Notes under the pieces: generated by a model
Seen by the model: only the letters and a program-made list of their open reading frames with translations
Database searches by the model: none
What the model was told of the DNA's origin: nothing
Shown here: positions 1 through 9,746 of the stretch, in pieces
Layout: every line of letters starts with the position of its first letter
Position numbering within the stretch: position 1 is the first letter of the stretch
Program-made: the position numbers and the translations under genes
NCBI RefSeq assembly: GCF_003646465.1
Contig: NZ_QZEX01000004.1
Coordinates: 330,027 to 394,026, forward strand
Length of the DNA stretch: 64,000 nucleotides
From: Chachezhania antarctica
Lineage (GTDB): Bacteria; Pseudomonadota; Alphaproteobacteria; Rhodobacterales; Rhodobacteraceae
Reading direction: 5' to 3'

Positions 1-129
1 ACCCACGAAGGCGCCGACAACGCCCGAGATCAGGTAGGTGACCAGCCCGTGGCCGCCAACGATGAAGCTGGCCAGCCAGCCGGCGACAAGGCCAATGCCG
101 AGCATTACGAGAATTGCGGTTAGTGTCAT
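1..129 (-). CDS. GlsB/YeaQ/YmgE-family small membrane protein (partial)
   Basis: The window edge cuts this gene; 43 N-terminal residues are visible, starting MTLTAILVMLGIGLVAGWLA at position 129. They form one hydrophobic Gly-rich segment with a GWLASFIVGG stretch, then a second hydrophobic segment (LISGVVGAFVG). This matches the transglycosylase-associated/GlsB-YeaQ family of about 80-residue, two-to-three-helix inner-membrane proteins linked to stress responses. The biochemical function of the family is not settled. The 3' end lies outside the window. Confidence 0.7.
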   Translation of the reverse strand, partial: MTLTAILVMLGIGLVAGWLASFIVGGHGLVTYLISGVVGAFVG

Positions 130-249
130 GTCAACTGTCTCCGATGGACGTGGGTGCCTCCTCTATCGCGCAAGCGCGCTGACCCGTCCAGCACGGTCGA
201 GTCATTCTTTGTTAACCATGTCGTCCGAAACTTGCGGCGGAGGTGCGAT

Positions 250-1014
250 GTGCGACACGGCGGGGTGGTGTTGGTTCTGGTCTTGCTGGTCCTGTGCGGG
301 CCGGCCCGGGGCGGTGCGTGGCTGCGCGACCCGGGAGAGGGGTTTTTGTCCTTCGGAACCACGATCCGGCCCGACCGCATCGTGCCGGACCACGAGGCGA
401 AGCTTTATCTTGAATATGGTGTCGCGAAGCGGCTGACGCTGGGCGTCGACATCAACGAAACACCGGGCGTGACCGGACATGCAATCCTGTTCGCGCGGCT
501 GCCGGTGGGCCGGGGAGAGGGCGCTCTGAAGCAGGCGATGGAAATGGGGATCGGCGGGCACCACTGGCAAGAGGATTGGTGGGGCTTCTACAAGCTGGGC
601 TACAGCCTTGGCCGCGGCGTGGAAAATCGCCGGGGCAATGCGTGGTGGGCGCTGGATGCCAATTACGACCGCAGGCTGGGGAACGATCAGCCGCTTTGGA
701 AGCTCGATTTCACGTGGGGCCAGTCGTCGGGCATGAAGATCCGGCCGTTGATGAAGGTGGAAACGGGCTATATCCCGTCGCAAGGCGTGGGCGGGTCGCT
801 GGTGCCGTCGCTGATGATCCCGGGCTTCGGCGATGAAATCTGGGTCGCGGGGCTGGAGTTCCGCCATTTCGGGGGGCAGAACAGCGTGGGCCTGAGGCTC
901 GATATCTGGAAGGATTTCGGCAAGGGCGCGGGAGAAGACACGCCCAACCTCGACGGCCCCGAAATCCCGCTCAGACAGACGGCGGCGGTGACTCCAGAAG
1001 CTGAACGGCGTTGA
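250..1014 (+). CDS. Exported protein of unknown function
   Basis: I chose the GTG at 250 because GGAGG at 239-243 lies 6 bases before it and it gives a clean signal peptide (VRHGGVVLVLVLLVLCGPARG). The open frame runs back to an ATG at 154, which has no ribosome site and would bury the signal. The mature protein, about 230 residues, is rich in Trp, Gly and alternating hydrophobic residues (DWWGFYKLGYSLGRG, EFRHFGGQNSVGLRLDIW), which suggests a small outer-membrane beta-barrel or periplasmic beta protein. No named family is recognised. Its last 44 bases overlap the end of the convergent DUF4864 gene. Confidence 0.7.
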   Translation: MRHGGVVLVLVLLVLCGPARGGAWLRDPGEGFLSFGTTIRPDRIVPDHEAKLYLEYGVAKRLTLGVDINETPGVTGHAILFARLPVGRGEGALKQAMEMGIGGHHWQEDWWGFYKLGYSLGRGVENRRGNAWWALDANYDRRLGNDQPLWKLDFTWGQSSGMKIRPLMKVETGYIPSQGVGGSLVPSLMIPGFGDEIWVAGLEFRHFGGQNSVGLRLDIWKDFGKGAGEDTPNLDGPEIPLRQTAAVTPEAERR

Positions 1015-1390
1015 TCTGCCAGCCGTCCGGGCCGGGGATCATCTGGTAATCCAGCAGATGGGTCTGCCCCTCGGTATCGGTGATCATCACGCGCTGCCAC
1101 AGGGTGCCCGCGACCTCGCGCAATTCAAGGTAGCGCGTCTCGGCCGGGCGCCAGACCATCGGATAGCCGTTCCGGACCATGGCGCCGAAATTTTCCGGCG
1201 TGCGGAAGGCCTGCTTGATCGTGGGGCTGGCATGGGAAAAGGCGCCGGTCAGGTCATCTGCCACGAAGGCATTCAGCTGGGCGGTGATCGTGTTCTGGAT
1301 CGCGGGAACGGCGGGGCGTTCCTGCGCCTGCGCCGGTACAGACAGGCCGGCGGCCATCACCAGGGCAAGAAGTGCGGATCGGACAATCAT
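971..1390 (-). CDS. DUF4864 domain-containing exported protein
   Basis: A 139-residue protein with a Sec signal peptide (MIVRSALLALVMAAGLSVPAQAQ). The rest is a compact NTF2-like fold typical of DUF4864: residues 30-60 (AIQNTITAQLNAFVADDLTGAF, split here by residue limits) and a C-terminal LLDYQMIPGPDGWQINAVQL strand pair. Proteins of this family are small, periplasmic and of unknown role. The gene is convergent with the exported protein to its left and overlaps it by 44 bases. Confidence 0.75.
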   Translation of the reverse strand: MIVRSALLALVMAAGLSVPAQAQERPAVPAIQNTITAQLNAFVADDLTGAFSHASPTIKQAFRTPENFGAMVRNGYPMVWRPAETRYLELREVAGTLWQRVMITDTEGQTHLLDYQMIPGPDGWQINAVQLLESPPPSV

Positions 1391-1562
1391 CGGGTCCTCC
1401 GGTTGCTGCGTTCAGCCGTCCCGACAAGGATATAGAACGCGAACCCGGGACGTCCATGCGCGCGCACGGACGCCAAGGCGAACGCGCAGCGTTCGCCGGG
1501 GGGAGGCGGGTGGGGCGGCCGGGCGCGCGCATGGACCGCGACGCAGCCCGGCCGGGCAGGAT

Positions 1563-3137
1563 TTAGATGAACTCGCCCGCCAGCGCGCGGTCGATCAGGG
1601 TCACCGTCTCGTCGACGCCGTAAAGCGCGATGAACCCGCCGAAACGCGGGCCCTGGCTGGCGCCCAGCAGCACTTCGTACAGCGCCGTGAACCAGCCCCG
1701 CAGCGGATCGAACCTGTCGCGGCCAACGGCATAGACCACCGATTGCAGCGCCTCGTCTTCGACCGGGCCGTCATAGGCGGCCAGTTCCGCACGCAAGGCT
1801 TCCAGTGCTTCGCGTTCCGCATCCGTCGGCGCGCGGAAGGTGCGGGTGGGCTTCACGAAGTCGTTGAAATACCTCACCGCGTAGCCGGCCGACTGGTCGA
1901 GGCCGGGATGCGTTTCAGGGCCCGCGTCAGGCGCATAACGCTGGATGAAACCCCACAGCGTCTCCTTGTCCTCGGCACCCGATACCGACGCGAGGTTCAG
2001 AAGCATCGCGAAGGGCACCACCATGTCGGACGCCGGCGCGTTGTGGCCGTGGATGTGGAAGACCGGGTTGTTCACCTTCGCCTTCGTGTCCTGATCGGCA
2101 TAGGCGCGCAGCTGCTGGTGGTATTCATCCACCGCCTTCGGGATCACGTCGAAATACATCCGCTTGGCCGTTTTCGGCTTCTGGTACATGAAGTAGCTCA
2201 GGCTTTCCGACGACGCATAGGTCAGCCATTCGTCGATCGACAGCCCGTTGCCTTTCGACTTCGAGATCTTCTCGCCATTGTCGTCGAGGAACAGCTCGTA
2301 CGTGAAATGCTCGGGCGGGCGAACGCCCAGCGTCTTGCAGATCCCGTCGTAGATCGGCGTGTTTGTGCTGTGATCCTTGCCATACATCTCGAAATCGACG
2401 CCAAGCTGCGCCCAGCGGGCACCGAAATCGGGCTTCCACTGCAGCTTCACGTTGCCGCCCGTCACGGGCAGGGTCCATTCGCGGCCATCGTTGTCGTCGA
2501 AGGTGATCGTGCCTTCCTTGGCATCCACGTGCTTCATCGGCACATAGAGGACACGGCCCGTTTCCGGGTGCAGCGGCAGGAAGATCGAATAGGTCTGCTG
2601 GCGCTCCTCGCGGAGCGATTTCAGCATGATCTTCATCAGGTCGTCATAGCGTTCGGCCGCGCGCAGCAGCATCGGGTCGAACTGGCCCGACTTGTAGAAC
2701 TCGGTGGCCGAGATGAACTCGTACTCGAACCCGAACGTATCGAGGAACCGGCGCAGCATGGCGTTGTTGTGGTGGCCGAAACTGTCGAATTCGCCGAACG
2801 GATCGGGGACCGAGGTCAGCGGTTTTTGCAGATGTTCCTGCAACGCGTCCTGGTTCGGGACGTTGCCCGGCACCTTGCGCATCCCGTCCAGATCGTCGGA
2901 AAAGCAGAACAGCCGCGTCGGAATGTCCGAGATCACCTCGAACGCGCGACGGATCATCGTGGTGCGCGCGACCTCGCCGAAGGTGCCGATATGGGGCAGG
3001 CCGGACGGGCCGTAGCCGGTTTCGAAAAGGACATAACCCTTCTCCGGTTCCTTCTTTTCGTACCGTTTGAGAATCCGGCGCGCCTCTTCAAAGGGCCAGG
3101 CTTTGGACTGCATTGCCGCGTCGCGCAAATCGGACAT
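1563..3137 (-). CDS. lysK: Lysine--tRNA ligase, class I
   Basis: Charges tRNA-Lys with lysine in the cytoplasm. It is the class I (Rossmann-fold) type found in archaea and many alphaproteobacteria, not the common class II enzyme. The 524 residues show the HIGH-type signature HIGT at 49-52 and the KMSKS-type signature KISKSKGN at about 290-297, both part of the ATP site. The C-terminal third is the alpha-helical anticodon-binding domain. I chose the ATG at 3137 ([10 protein letters not shown]) over the upstream ATG at 3176, because class I enzymes normally start close to this point. It is divergent from the TerB-like gene. Confidence 0.93.
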   Translation of the reverse strand: MSDLRDAAMQSKAWPFEEARRILKRYEKKEPEKGYVLFETGYGPSGLPHIGTFGEVARTTMIRRAFEVISDIPTRLFCFSDDLDGMRKVPGNVPNQDALQEHLQKPLTSVPDPFGEFDSFGHHNNAMLRRFLDTFGFEYEFISATEFYKSGQFDPMLLRAAERYDDLMKIMLKSLREERQQTYSIFLPLHPETGRVLYVPMKHVDAKEGTITFDDNDGREWTLPVTGGNVKLQWKPDFGARWAQLGVDFEMYGKDHSTNTPIYDGICKTLGVRPPEHFTYELFLDDNGEKISKSKGNGLSIDEWLTYASSESLSYFMYQKPKTAKRMYFDVIPKAVDEYHQQLRAYADQDTKAKVNNPVFHIHGHNAPASDMVVPFAMLLNLASVSGAEDKETLWGFIQRYAPDAGPETHPGLDQSAGYAVRYFNDFVKPTRTFRAPTDAEREALEALRAELAAYDGPVEDEALQSVVYAVGRDRFDPLRGWFTALYEVLLGASQGPRFGGFIALYGVDETVTLIDRALAGEFI

Positions 3138-3241
3138 CTTCTTCAGGCTCCGGAAGGGAAAAAGGGCATCAATCACTGATCGCCCGTGCGTGTTTCGGGC
3201 GCTACCTATTGTGCTCCCGCCGGGGCGTCAATAATTTGCGC

Positions 3242-3715
3242 ATGCAGAAGGTTTTGCTGCGCTGGATGAAAGAGACCGATTTGCCCGATTCCGCCACCTC
3301 CTCCGAAGACCACGTTCTCAGCCCGCAGGACTGTCTTGTCCTGCTGATGATCGCCGTTTCGGCATCCGACAACAACATCCGCACGTCCGAGCTGGTCCAG
3401 ATAGAAAGTGCGATCGACATGCTGCCGGTCTTTGCCGATTTCGACACCGATCGCCTTTCGGTCCTGTCGCAGACGGTGTTCGACCTGTTCGACCAGGAAG
3501 ACGGGCTGGATGCGCTGTTCGGGCTGGTGCGGGACAACCTGCCCAAACGCCTGTTCGAAACCGCCTACGCGCTGGCCTGCGACGTGGCGGCGGCCGACGG
3601 GGAGCTGGAACCGTCGGAGCTGCGCATCCTGCAGGAATTCCGCTACGAGCTGGAGATCGACCGCCTGCACGCGGCGGCCATCGAACGCGGCGCGCGGGCG
3701 CGGTTCATGGTCTGA
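3242..3715 (+). CDS. TerB-like (tellurite-resistance/DjlA-type) domain protein
   Basis: 157 residues starting MQKVLLRWMKE. Residues 28-140 look like the all-helical TerB fold: a conserved acidic N-terminal helix pair (CLVLLMIAVSASDN, RTSELVQIESAIDML) and a C-terminal repeat with the family motif AAADGELEPSELRIL (about residues 120-135), where the acidic residues bind metal in TerB. Stand-alone TerB proteins are common in alphaproteobacteria, and a role in tellurite resistance is usually unproven. No other ter gene is nearby, so a general helical domain role is more likely. Confidence 0.75.
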   Translation: MQKVLLRWMKETDLPDSATSSEDHVLSPQDCLVLLMIAVSASDNNIRTSELVQIESAIDMLPVFADFDTDRLSVLSQTVFDLFDQEDGLDALFGLVRDNLPKRLFETAYALACDVAAADGELEPSELRILQEFRYELEIDRLHAAAIERGARARFMV

Positions 3716-3817
3716 CCGGTCCGTGCGGCGGCCGCATGAACCGGGCCTTGCCGGTATCTGTCCCTGCGGGATGGCCGCTCCCACTATACTTTCTGGACAT
3801 AAGAGGAATTCGCCGGA

Positions 3818-5356
3818 TCAGCTGCCGTAAAGCTTTTCCCAGCGGGTGATCATCTTCTGTTGCAGCGCCTTGGAGCGGTAGTTCCAGTTGCGCCCGCCCG
3901 GTGGGCGGTCCCGCTGGGCCTTGGTCAGGCGGCTGCGGATGTCCATGTCGGCCGAGAAATAGGCGAAGGCCAGCACGGTGCCGTCGCGCGTGGTGATGTA
4001 GCCGCCCAGGCCCGAGACGAAGTTCAGCGTGCCTGTCTTCGCATCCACCGTCGCCGGGTGGTTGCGTGCCGTGTTGCCGCTGGAATCGCGCATGGCGATG
4101 GGCTTCAGCAGCGGACGAAGCTGGTTCTTCGGATAGACCCGGACCAGAAGCGTGACCATGTCCTTCGCGGTGGTGCGGGAATCGGGGCCCAGCCCGGAAT
4201 GGTCCACGTAGAGGGTGTCGTTCATGCCGTAGGTTTTCGCGGCCCAGCGGCTCATGTCGCGGCCCGAGTCCTTCAGCGACCTGGGCCGGCTGCCCCGCAC
4301 GGTCGAGGCGGTGAGGCCGATCATCTCGGCCATCAGGTTGTTGGAGAACTTCAGCATGTCCCGCAGCAGGTCGCGCAAGGGCGCGCTGAGATGTGTGACC
4401 AGCACCTCGACCCGGCCGGAAAAGCGGCGAATGGTTTCGGGTTCCTTCAGGACGATGCCTTGCGCGCGCGCAAATGTGCGGAACACGTCGCCGGCGTATT
4501 CGCCCGGGTTGCGGACCGGCAGCCAGCGGGAGCCTGCGCCGCCCAGGGCCTGCACGGCGACCGTCCATTCGTCGGTCGCGCCCTTGCGGTTGTAGGTGTA
4601 GATCGGCGTCGCGCGGTTGACGAGCTGCATCGTCGCGGTCGTCACCTCGGGGCGGTGCCGGCCGGACCGGGCATCCATCGCGACGCCATAGCCGTTCGAT
4701 TGCCGGCGCCATTCGAAATGCACGCGGTTGAAGTTCAGCGCGATGCCCGACACGGCAGGGCTGTAGCCCACATGTTCGGGCTGGCCTTCGTCGATGCTGC
4801 GTTCATAGGGCAGGTAGCCATCGTAGACGAGGAACCTGCCGCGCACTTCGCGCACGCCCGCGGCCTTCAGCTTCGCGGCCATGTCGGCCAGCGCATCTGT
4901 GTCGAGCGTGGGATCGCCGCCACCGGCAAGGATCAGGTCCCCGTCGAGCCGGCCGTTGGACAGCGTGCCATCGGTCAGAAGCTGCGTCGGGAACCGGTAG
5001 GCGGGCCCCAGCGTATCCAGCGCGTAGACTGAGGTCAGGACCTTGGCGACGCTGGCCGGGGCCAGCCCGGCATCGGCGTTGTAGGTCTCCAGCATCAGGC
5101 CCGTCCGGGCATCGGCCACGGCAACGCCGACCTCGCCCGAGAGGCCCGATCCCTTGACCAGCTGTTCCGCGCCGGACTGGGCGTTCTGGACGCGTTCGGC
5201 GGTAGGGGCGGCGGCGGGCGCGGCGGTGGCCGGTGTGCCCCCGCGCGCCTTCGGGCGCACGGAGGTCCGGGGGGCGCCGGCGTCGAGCACCTGCGGGAGG
5301 GCCGCGCTGGCGGCGAGGCTGGCAATTATGGTGCGTCGCGAGACAAGTCTTGGCAT
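3818..5356 (-). CDS. dacB: D-alanyl-D-alanine carboxypeptidase/endopeptidase (PBP4 type)
   Basis: A 512-residue S13 peptidase that trims or opens peptidoglycan peptide cross-links in the periplasm. It begins with a twin-Arg-containing export signal (MPRLVSRRTIIASLAASAAL). The catalytic SxxK tetrad is SVAK at 102-105. Further on, an SNN motif (KFSNNLMAEMIGL) and a KTG motif (VDAKTGTLNF) complete the penicillin-binding site. Length and motif order fit DacB. It lies 83 bases downstream of nadD on the same strand and may be cotranscribed with it. Confidence 0.92.
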   Translation of the reverse strand: MPRLVSRRTIIASLAASAALPQVLDAGAPRTSVRPKARGGTPATAAPAAAPTAERVQNAQSGAEQLVKGSGLSGEVGVAVADARTGLMLETYNADAGLAPASVAKVLTSVYALDTLGPAYRFPTQLLTDGTLSNGRLDGDLILAGGGDPTLDTDALADMAAKLKAAGVREVRGRFLVYDGYLPYERSIDEGQPEHVGYSPAVSGIALNFNRVHFEWRRQSNGYGVAMDARSGRHRPEVTTATMQLVNRATPIYTYNRKGATDEWTVAVQALGGAGSRWLPVRNPGEYAGDVFRTFARAQGIVLKEPETIRRFSGRVEVLVTHLSAPLRDLLRDMLKFSNNLMAEMIGLTASTVRGSRPRSLKDSGRDMSRWAAKTYGMNDTLYVDHSGLGPDSRTTAKDMVTLLVRVYPKNQLRPLLKPIAMRDSSGNTARNHPATVDAKTGTLNFVSGLGGYITTRDGTVLAFAYFSADMDIRSRLTKAQRDRPPGGRNWNYRSKALQQKMITRWEKLYGS

Positions 5357-5439
5357 GGGCTCACATAATCCGGTCGCGGGGTGTCAAACAACCACCCGAT
5401 CCGGCGGCGCGACGCCGCTCCGCAAGTTGTGACTTTTGT

Positions 5440-6045
5440 TCACCGCTGCGCCCAGCCCCCGCCCGCACGGATCGCGCTGGAGCTGAGATCGACCATCGGC
5501 ACGTTGACGAAGCACCATGCCGGCGCATCGGCACGGGCCAGAAGGTGGCTGGCCCAGCCGGAAATCCGGTAACGGCTGTAAAGCTGCGCCGCGACCGAGG
5601 TCCGGGCGGACACCCGCTGACCGGGGCGGGCCAGAACGCCCACGGGCACGCTGTCCATGATCGAGGTCCAGTCCCGCCACTGGGAAAGCTGCACGAGGTT
5701 GTCGGCCCCCATCAGCCAGACGAAATTCACATGCGGGTAGAGCGTGCGGAGTGCGACCAGCGTATCGGCCGTGGCCCGCGTGCCCAGCCGCGCCTCGATC
5801 CCGGTGACAGTGACGCGGGGGTGACGCATCAAACGGCGCGCCTCTGCCAGCCGCTGGTCCAGCGGGGCGGGCCCGTGGGCCTTCAACGGGTTGCCGGGCG
5901 AGACCATCCACCAGATGCGATCCAGCCCGAAGCGCTTCAGCGCCTCGCGGGTGATGTGCACATGGCCCGCATGGGGCGGATCGAAGGATCCCCCCAACAG
6001 CCCGACACATTGTCCGGGCGCGAGATATGGCAGCCGAATGTCCAT
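5440..6045 (-). CDS. nadD: Nicotinate-nucleotide adenylyltransferase
   Basis: Makes deamido-NAD from nicotinate mononucleotide and ATP, a step of NAD synthesis. The 201 residues carry the nucleotidyltransferase signature [11 protein letters not shown] at 18-28 with the (H/T)xGH motif, and an ISxTxxR-like C-terminal region ([12 protein letters not shown]). The length is normal for NadD. It is divergent from ettA, with a 136-base gap that must hold both promoters. Confidence 0.93.
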   Translation of the reverse strand: MDIRLPYLAPGQCVGLLGGSFDPPHAGHVHITREALKRFGLDRIWWMVSPGNPLKAHGPAPLDQRLAEARRLMRHPRVTVTGIEARLGTRATADTLVALRTLYPHVNFVWLMGADNLVQLSQWRDWTSIMDSVPVGVLARPGQRVSARTSVAAQLYSRYRISGWASHLLARADAPAWCFVNVPMVDLSSSAIRAGGGWAQR

Positions 6046-6181
6046 GACGGGATGTCAATGCGCATGAACGCAGCGGGAAATCAATTGCCCGCGCTACCTT
6101 ATGCCCCGAACCCGGTTGCCCGTGCATCTGTGCGGGACTATGACCGTCGCTGCAGTGGCGCAACCAAGAGGGAGCTCGGCA

Positions 6182-7837
6182 ATGGCGGCCTATCAATATG
6201 TCTACCACATGGATGGCGTGTCGAAGACCTATCCCGGTGGCAAGAAGTGTTTCGAGAACATCAAGCTGAGCTTTCTGCCCGGCGTGAAGATCGGCGTCGT
6301 GGGCGTCAACGGCTCGGGCAAGTCCACCCTGATGCGGATCATGGCCGGGATCGACAAGGATTTCTCGGGCGAGGCCTGGGCCGCGGAGGGCGCCAAGGTG
6401 GGCTACCTGCCGCAGGAACCGGCGCTCGACGAAGACCTGAACGTCCGGGACAACGTCATGAAGGGCGTGGCGGAAAAGAAGGCGATCCTGGATCGCTACA
6501 ACGAACTGGCGATGAACTATTCCGACGAGACGGCCGAGGAAATGGCCGCGCTGCAGGACGAGATCGACAGCCAGAACCTGTGGGATCTGGATTCGCAGGT
6601 CGACGTGTCGATGGAGGCGCTGCGCTGCCCGCCCGACGACGCCGACGTGACGACGCTTTCGGGCGGTGAACGGCGCCGGGTGGCATTGTGCAAGCTGCTT
6701 CTGCAGGCGCCCGACATGCTGCTGCTCGACGAACCGACGAACCACCTCGATGCCGAAACCATCGCGTGGCTGCAAAACCACCTGATGGACTACAAGGGCA
6801 CCTGCCTGATCGTCACCCACGACCGCTATTTCCTCGATTCCATCACCGGGTGGATCCTTGAGCTCGACCGTGGGCGGGGCATTCCTTACGAGGGCAACTA
6901 TTCCGCGTGGCTGGACCAGAAGGCCAAGCGCCTGAAGCAGGAAGCGCGCGAAGACAAGTCGCGCCAGAAGACGCTGGAACGCGAACTGGAATGGATGCAG
7001 CAGGGCGCCAAGGCGCGGCAGGCGAAATCCAAGGCCCGGATCGCGGCCTACGAGGATCTGGCCAACCAGTCCGAACGCGAAAAGATCGCCCGCGCCCAGA
7101 TCGTCATCCCCCGCGGCCAGCGGCTGGGCGGCAAGGTGATCGAGGTCGAGGGCATCTCGAAGCACTACGGCGACAAGCAACTGATCGACGGGCTGACGTT
7201 CTCGCTGCCGCCGGGTGGCATCGTCGGCGTGATCGGGCCCAACGGCGCGGGTAAATCCACGCTGTTCCGTATGCTGACGGGGCAGGAAAGCCCGGATGAA
7301 GGCAAGGTCGAATTCGGCGATACGGTCGAGCTGTCCTACGTGGACCAGTCGCGCGACGATCTCGCGGCGGGCGATACCGTGTGGGAGGCGATCACCGGCG
7401 GGGCCGAGATCATCGAACTGGGCGATGCGCAGATGAACTCGCGCGCCTATTGTTCGGCCTTCAACTTCAAGGGCAGCGATCAGCAGAAGAAGGTTGGCCT
7501 GCTGTCGGGCGGTGAACGCAACCGGGTCCACATGGCGCGGCTGCTGAAATCCGGCGGCAACGTGCTGCTGCTCGACGAACCGACCAACGATCTGGACGTC
7601 GAAACCCTGCGGGCGCTGGAAGATGCGCTGGTCGATTTCGCGGGCTGTGCCGTGGTCATCAGCCACGACCGTTTCTTCCTTGACCGGATCTGCACGCATA
7701 TCCTGGCATTCGAAGGCGATGCGCATGTCGAATGGTTCGAAGGCAACTTCGAGGATTACGAAGAAGACAAGAAGCGCCGTCTTGGCCCCGACGCGCTGGA
7801 ACCCAAGCGCCTGAAATACAAGAAGTTCGCCCGGTAA
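6182..7837 (+). CDS. ettA: Energy-dependent translational throttle protein EttA (ABC-F)
   Basis: A soluble twin-ATPase that binds the ribosomal E site and gates translation in response to the ATP/ADP ratio. The 551 residues contain Walker A GVNGSGKST at 41-49, the first signature LSGGE, Walker B with LLLDEPTNHLD, an interdomain linker rich in Arg/Lys, a second Walker A GPNGAGKST, and a second LLLDEPTNDLD. The start ATG at 6182 (MAAYQYVYHM) follows GAGGGAG at 6168-6174 with 7-base spacing; upstream ATGs in the same frame lack this. There are no membrane segments, so it is not a transporter. Confidence 0.93.
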   Translation: MAAYQYVYHMDGVSKTYPGGKKCFENIKLSFLPGVKIGVVGVNGSGKSTLMRIMAGIDKDFSGEAWAAEGAKVGYLPQEPALDEDLNVRDNVMKGVAEKKAILDRYNELAMNYSDETAEEMAALQDEIDSQNLWDLDSQVDVSMEALRCPPDDADVTTLSGGERRRVALCKLLLQAPDMLLLDEPTNHLDAETIAWLQNHLMDYKGTCLIVTHDRYFLDSITGWILELDRGRGIPYEGNYSAWLDQKAKRLKQEAREDKSRQKTLERELEWMQQGAKARQAKSKARIAAYEDLANQSEREKIARAQIVIPRGQRLGGKVIEVEGISKHYGDKQLIDGLTFSLPPGGIVGVIGPNGAGKSTLFRMLTGQESPDEGKVEFGDTVELSYVDQSRDDLAAGDTVWEAITGGAEIIELGDAQMNSRAYCSAFNFKGSDQQKKVGLLSGGERNRVHMARLLKSGGNVLLLDEPTNDLDVETLRALEDALVDFAGCAVVISHDRFFLDRICTHILAFEGDAHVEWFEGNFEDYEEDKKRRLGPDALEPKRLKYKKFAR

Positions 7838-8182
7838 ATTCCGGCCCGGCGCGCCGTTGCCGGGGCAAGGGGAAACGCTCAGGGTGCGCGCGTTGCGCGC
7901 GCCCTGGCGAGACCTGCCCGAGGCTCGGGCATAGTGGCATCCAGCCCACCGCTTTCTAGTCTTTCGGGGTGGCTGGCACGGTTTCGAAAGTCGTGACAGG
8001 ACAGGCCGCTGCCTTGTCAGATTTGGACAGGATTCGGGCAGTATTGCCCACGATAGCGCGAATTCTGACCAATTATTCATCTATCAAAAGCTATGCCACC
8101 TGCTACGTTCCGCCTGGGCAACTTGCCCGCACGAAACACCTGCCTGCGCCGCGGGCCGGAAAATAACTGAGGAACGACCGCA
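7838..8182. other. Intergenic region with two GC hairpins
   Basis: No convincing gene is present. Two hairpins follow ettA: 7881-7905 (11-bp arms AGGGTGCGCGC / GCGCGCGCCCT with one G-T pair, loop GTT) and 7917-7931 (GCCCGA-GGC-TCGGGC). Neither has a T tract, so they are only candidate terminators for ettA. The rest, an AT-richer stretch around 8065-8095, probably holds the promoter of the RTX gene. Confidence 0.45.
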
Positions 8183-9505
8183 ATGCCCGGAGAATTTCAG
8201 CCCGATTTCACCACCGTCACGATCTACGGATACTTCGTAGGCCCGAACTTCGTTCGCGGGCTCGCCGAACAGAGCGCCGAGTACGAGGTTACGTCGGATA
8301 CGCAAGCGACCGTGACATTCTCGGGCGGCTTCGACAGTTCGGTCACCTACACCCAGATCCTCTTCGGCACCGGCTTTTCGAAAGATCCCGAAACCGGCCG
8401 CTACAGCGGCCGTGTCGACAGCTATATCGGCTACGTCGAGGAAGACCCGGCCAATGCCTGGACGTTCTCGGGCTTCGACGTGTCGCTGGACGCGTTGAAT
8501 TCCAACGCCTCGGACCCGGACGTGACCTTCGGCGATCTGCTCGTGATTCCGTTGCGCTACAAGTACTTGGGCGGCGACGAGCAGGATACATACATCACCG
8601 GGTCCTTCGACGACATCGCCCGTGGCCGCAAGGGCGACGATCGCTTCGAAGGGCTGACAGGCGACGACCGGCTTTACGGCAACCAAGGCAAGGACCTGCT
8701 GCTGGGCGCGGAAGGCGAGGACGAGCTTTACGGCGGCACCGGCCGTGACCGGCTGGAAGGCGGCTCCGACAACGACTTCCTCGATGGCGGGAACGGCAAT
8801 GATTACCTGCTGGGCGGGTCGGGCGACGACATCATCTTCGGCCGCAAGGGCAACGACGAGGCCGAAGGCGGCAAGGGCAACGACACCATTCGCGGCAACA
8901 GGGGCGATGACGAACTTGGCGGCGGACAGGGCAGCGACAAGGTTTTCGGCGGCTGGGGCAAGGATATCCTGTCCGGCGGCAACGACGGTGACACGCTCCG
9001 CGGCGGCAAGGGCAAGGACAAGCTCTATGGCGATGACGGGTCGGATTTCCTGTATGGCGGCGACGGCAACGACCGGCTGGACGGCGGCGCGGGCACGAAC
9101 GAGCTTTACGGCAATGCCGGCCACGACAAGCTGTTCGGCAGCGACGGGACGGATGTCCTGTTCGGTGGCCGGGGCAACGACATCCTGAAATCGGGGCTCG
9201 ACCCGGACTTCCTGAACGGCGGCAAGGGCAACGACACGTTCACAGCGAACGGCGGCAAGGCCGGCGGCGACAAGACGGCGGACAACTTCATCTTCGAAGC
9301 GGCGTTCGGCGACGACACGATCACCGATTTCGAGGTCGGCTTCGACAACATCATCTTCACCGCCGGCCTCAAGCAATCGGACCTGACCACCACGACACAG
9401 GGCGATGACGTGCTGCTGACGCTCGCCTTCAAGGGCACCCAGACGGTGCTGCTGGAAGACGTGGCGGACACTTTCGATCCGTCCATCGACATCCTGTTCC
9501 AGTAA
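8183..9505 (+). CDS. RTX-repeat calcium-binding protein, probable type I secretion substrate
   Basis: 440 residues. The first ~135 are a beta-rich domain without a signal peptide. Residues ~150-360 hold about 23 consecutive nonapeptide RTX units of the GGxGxDxLx type (for example GGNGNDYLL and GGDGNDRLD), which bind Ca2+ and form a parallel beta-roll outside the cell. The C-terminal ~75 residues (ITDFEVGFDNIIF to a final DPSIDILFQ) resemble the cap and uncleaved type I secretion signal of RTX proteins. No transporter genes (hlyB/hlyD/tolC types) are adjacent, so an exporter elsewhere must serve it. The role of the N-terminal domain is unknown. A GAGGAACG ribosome site precedes the ATG. Confidence 0.88.
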   Translation: MPGEFQPDFTTVTIYGYFVGPNFVRGLAEQSAEYEVTSDTQATVTFSGGFDSSVTYTQILFGTGFSKDPETGRYSGRVDSYIGYVEEDPANAWTFSGFDVSLDALNSNASDPDVTFGDLLVIPLRYKYLGGDEQDTYITGSFDDIARGRKGDDRFEGLTGDDRLYGNQGKDLLLGAEGEDELYGGTGRDRLEGGSDNDFLDGGNGNDYLLGGSGDDIIFGRKGNDEAEGGKGNDTIRGNRGDDELGGGQGSDKVFGGWGKDILSGGNDGDTLRGGKGKDKLYGDDGSDFLYGGDGNDRLDGGAGTNELYGNAGHDKLFGSDGTDVLFGGRGNDILKSGLDPDFLNGGKGNDTFTANGGKAGGDKTADNFIFEAAFGDDTITDFEVGFDNIIFTAGLKQSDLTTTTQGDDVLLTLAFKGTQTVLLEDVADTFDPSIDILFQ

Positions 9506-9515
9506 CAGGAGATTT

Positions 9516-9538
9516 GGGTGCGTGTCTTGCACGCGCCC
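9516..9538 (+). terminator. Intrinsic terminator candidate after RTX gene
   Basis: A 9-bp stem GGGTGCGTG / CACGCGCCC (one G-T pair) with loop TCTTG begins 11 bases after the RTX stop and is followed by TTACTT. A second hairpin at 9563-9581 (AGGGAC / GTCCCT, then TT) may back it up. Confidence 0.5.
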
Positions 9539-9746
9539 TTACTTCCAAGCGCGCTGACCCGGAGGGACTGGGGACGTCCCTTTGGGTCTGACACCCTGCG
9601 TACGCCTTACGCGGCCGTCCGCCACAACGGCAGCATGAGCCCCAAGATACTTGCTATGCTTACCATGCGCTCCTAGCGTGAAATCGTCCGCATTTTGCGG
9701 TCGTGGACGCAAGATCGCTCCAGTTCAAGTTATGGGAGTACGAACT

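Noticed and set aside
1179..3179. 666-codon plus-strand frame opposite lysK
   Set aside because: lysK has both class I synthetase signatures; the opposite frame has none.
3242..3715. Tellurite resistance determinant
   Set aside because: Only a TerB-like domain is present. No other ter genes are near, so a resistance role is not claimed.
5384..8080. 898-codon open frame on the minus strand across nadD and ettA
   Set aside because: It runs antisense to ettA, whose motifs are complete. Such long shadow frames are common in GC-rich DNA. The translation shows no family features and low-complexity His/Arg/Ala composition.
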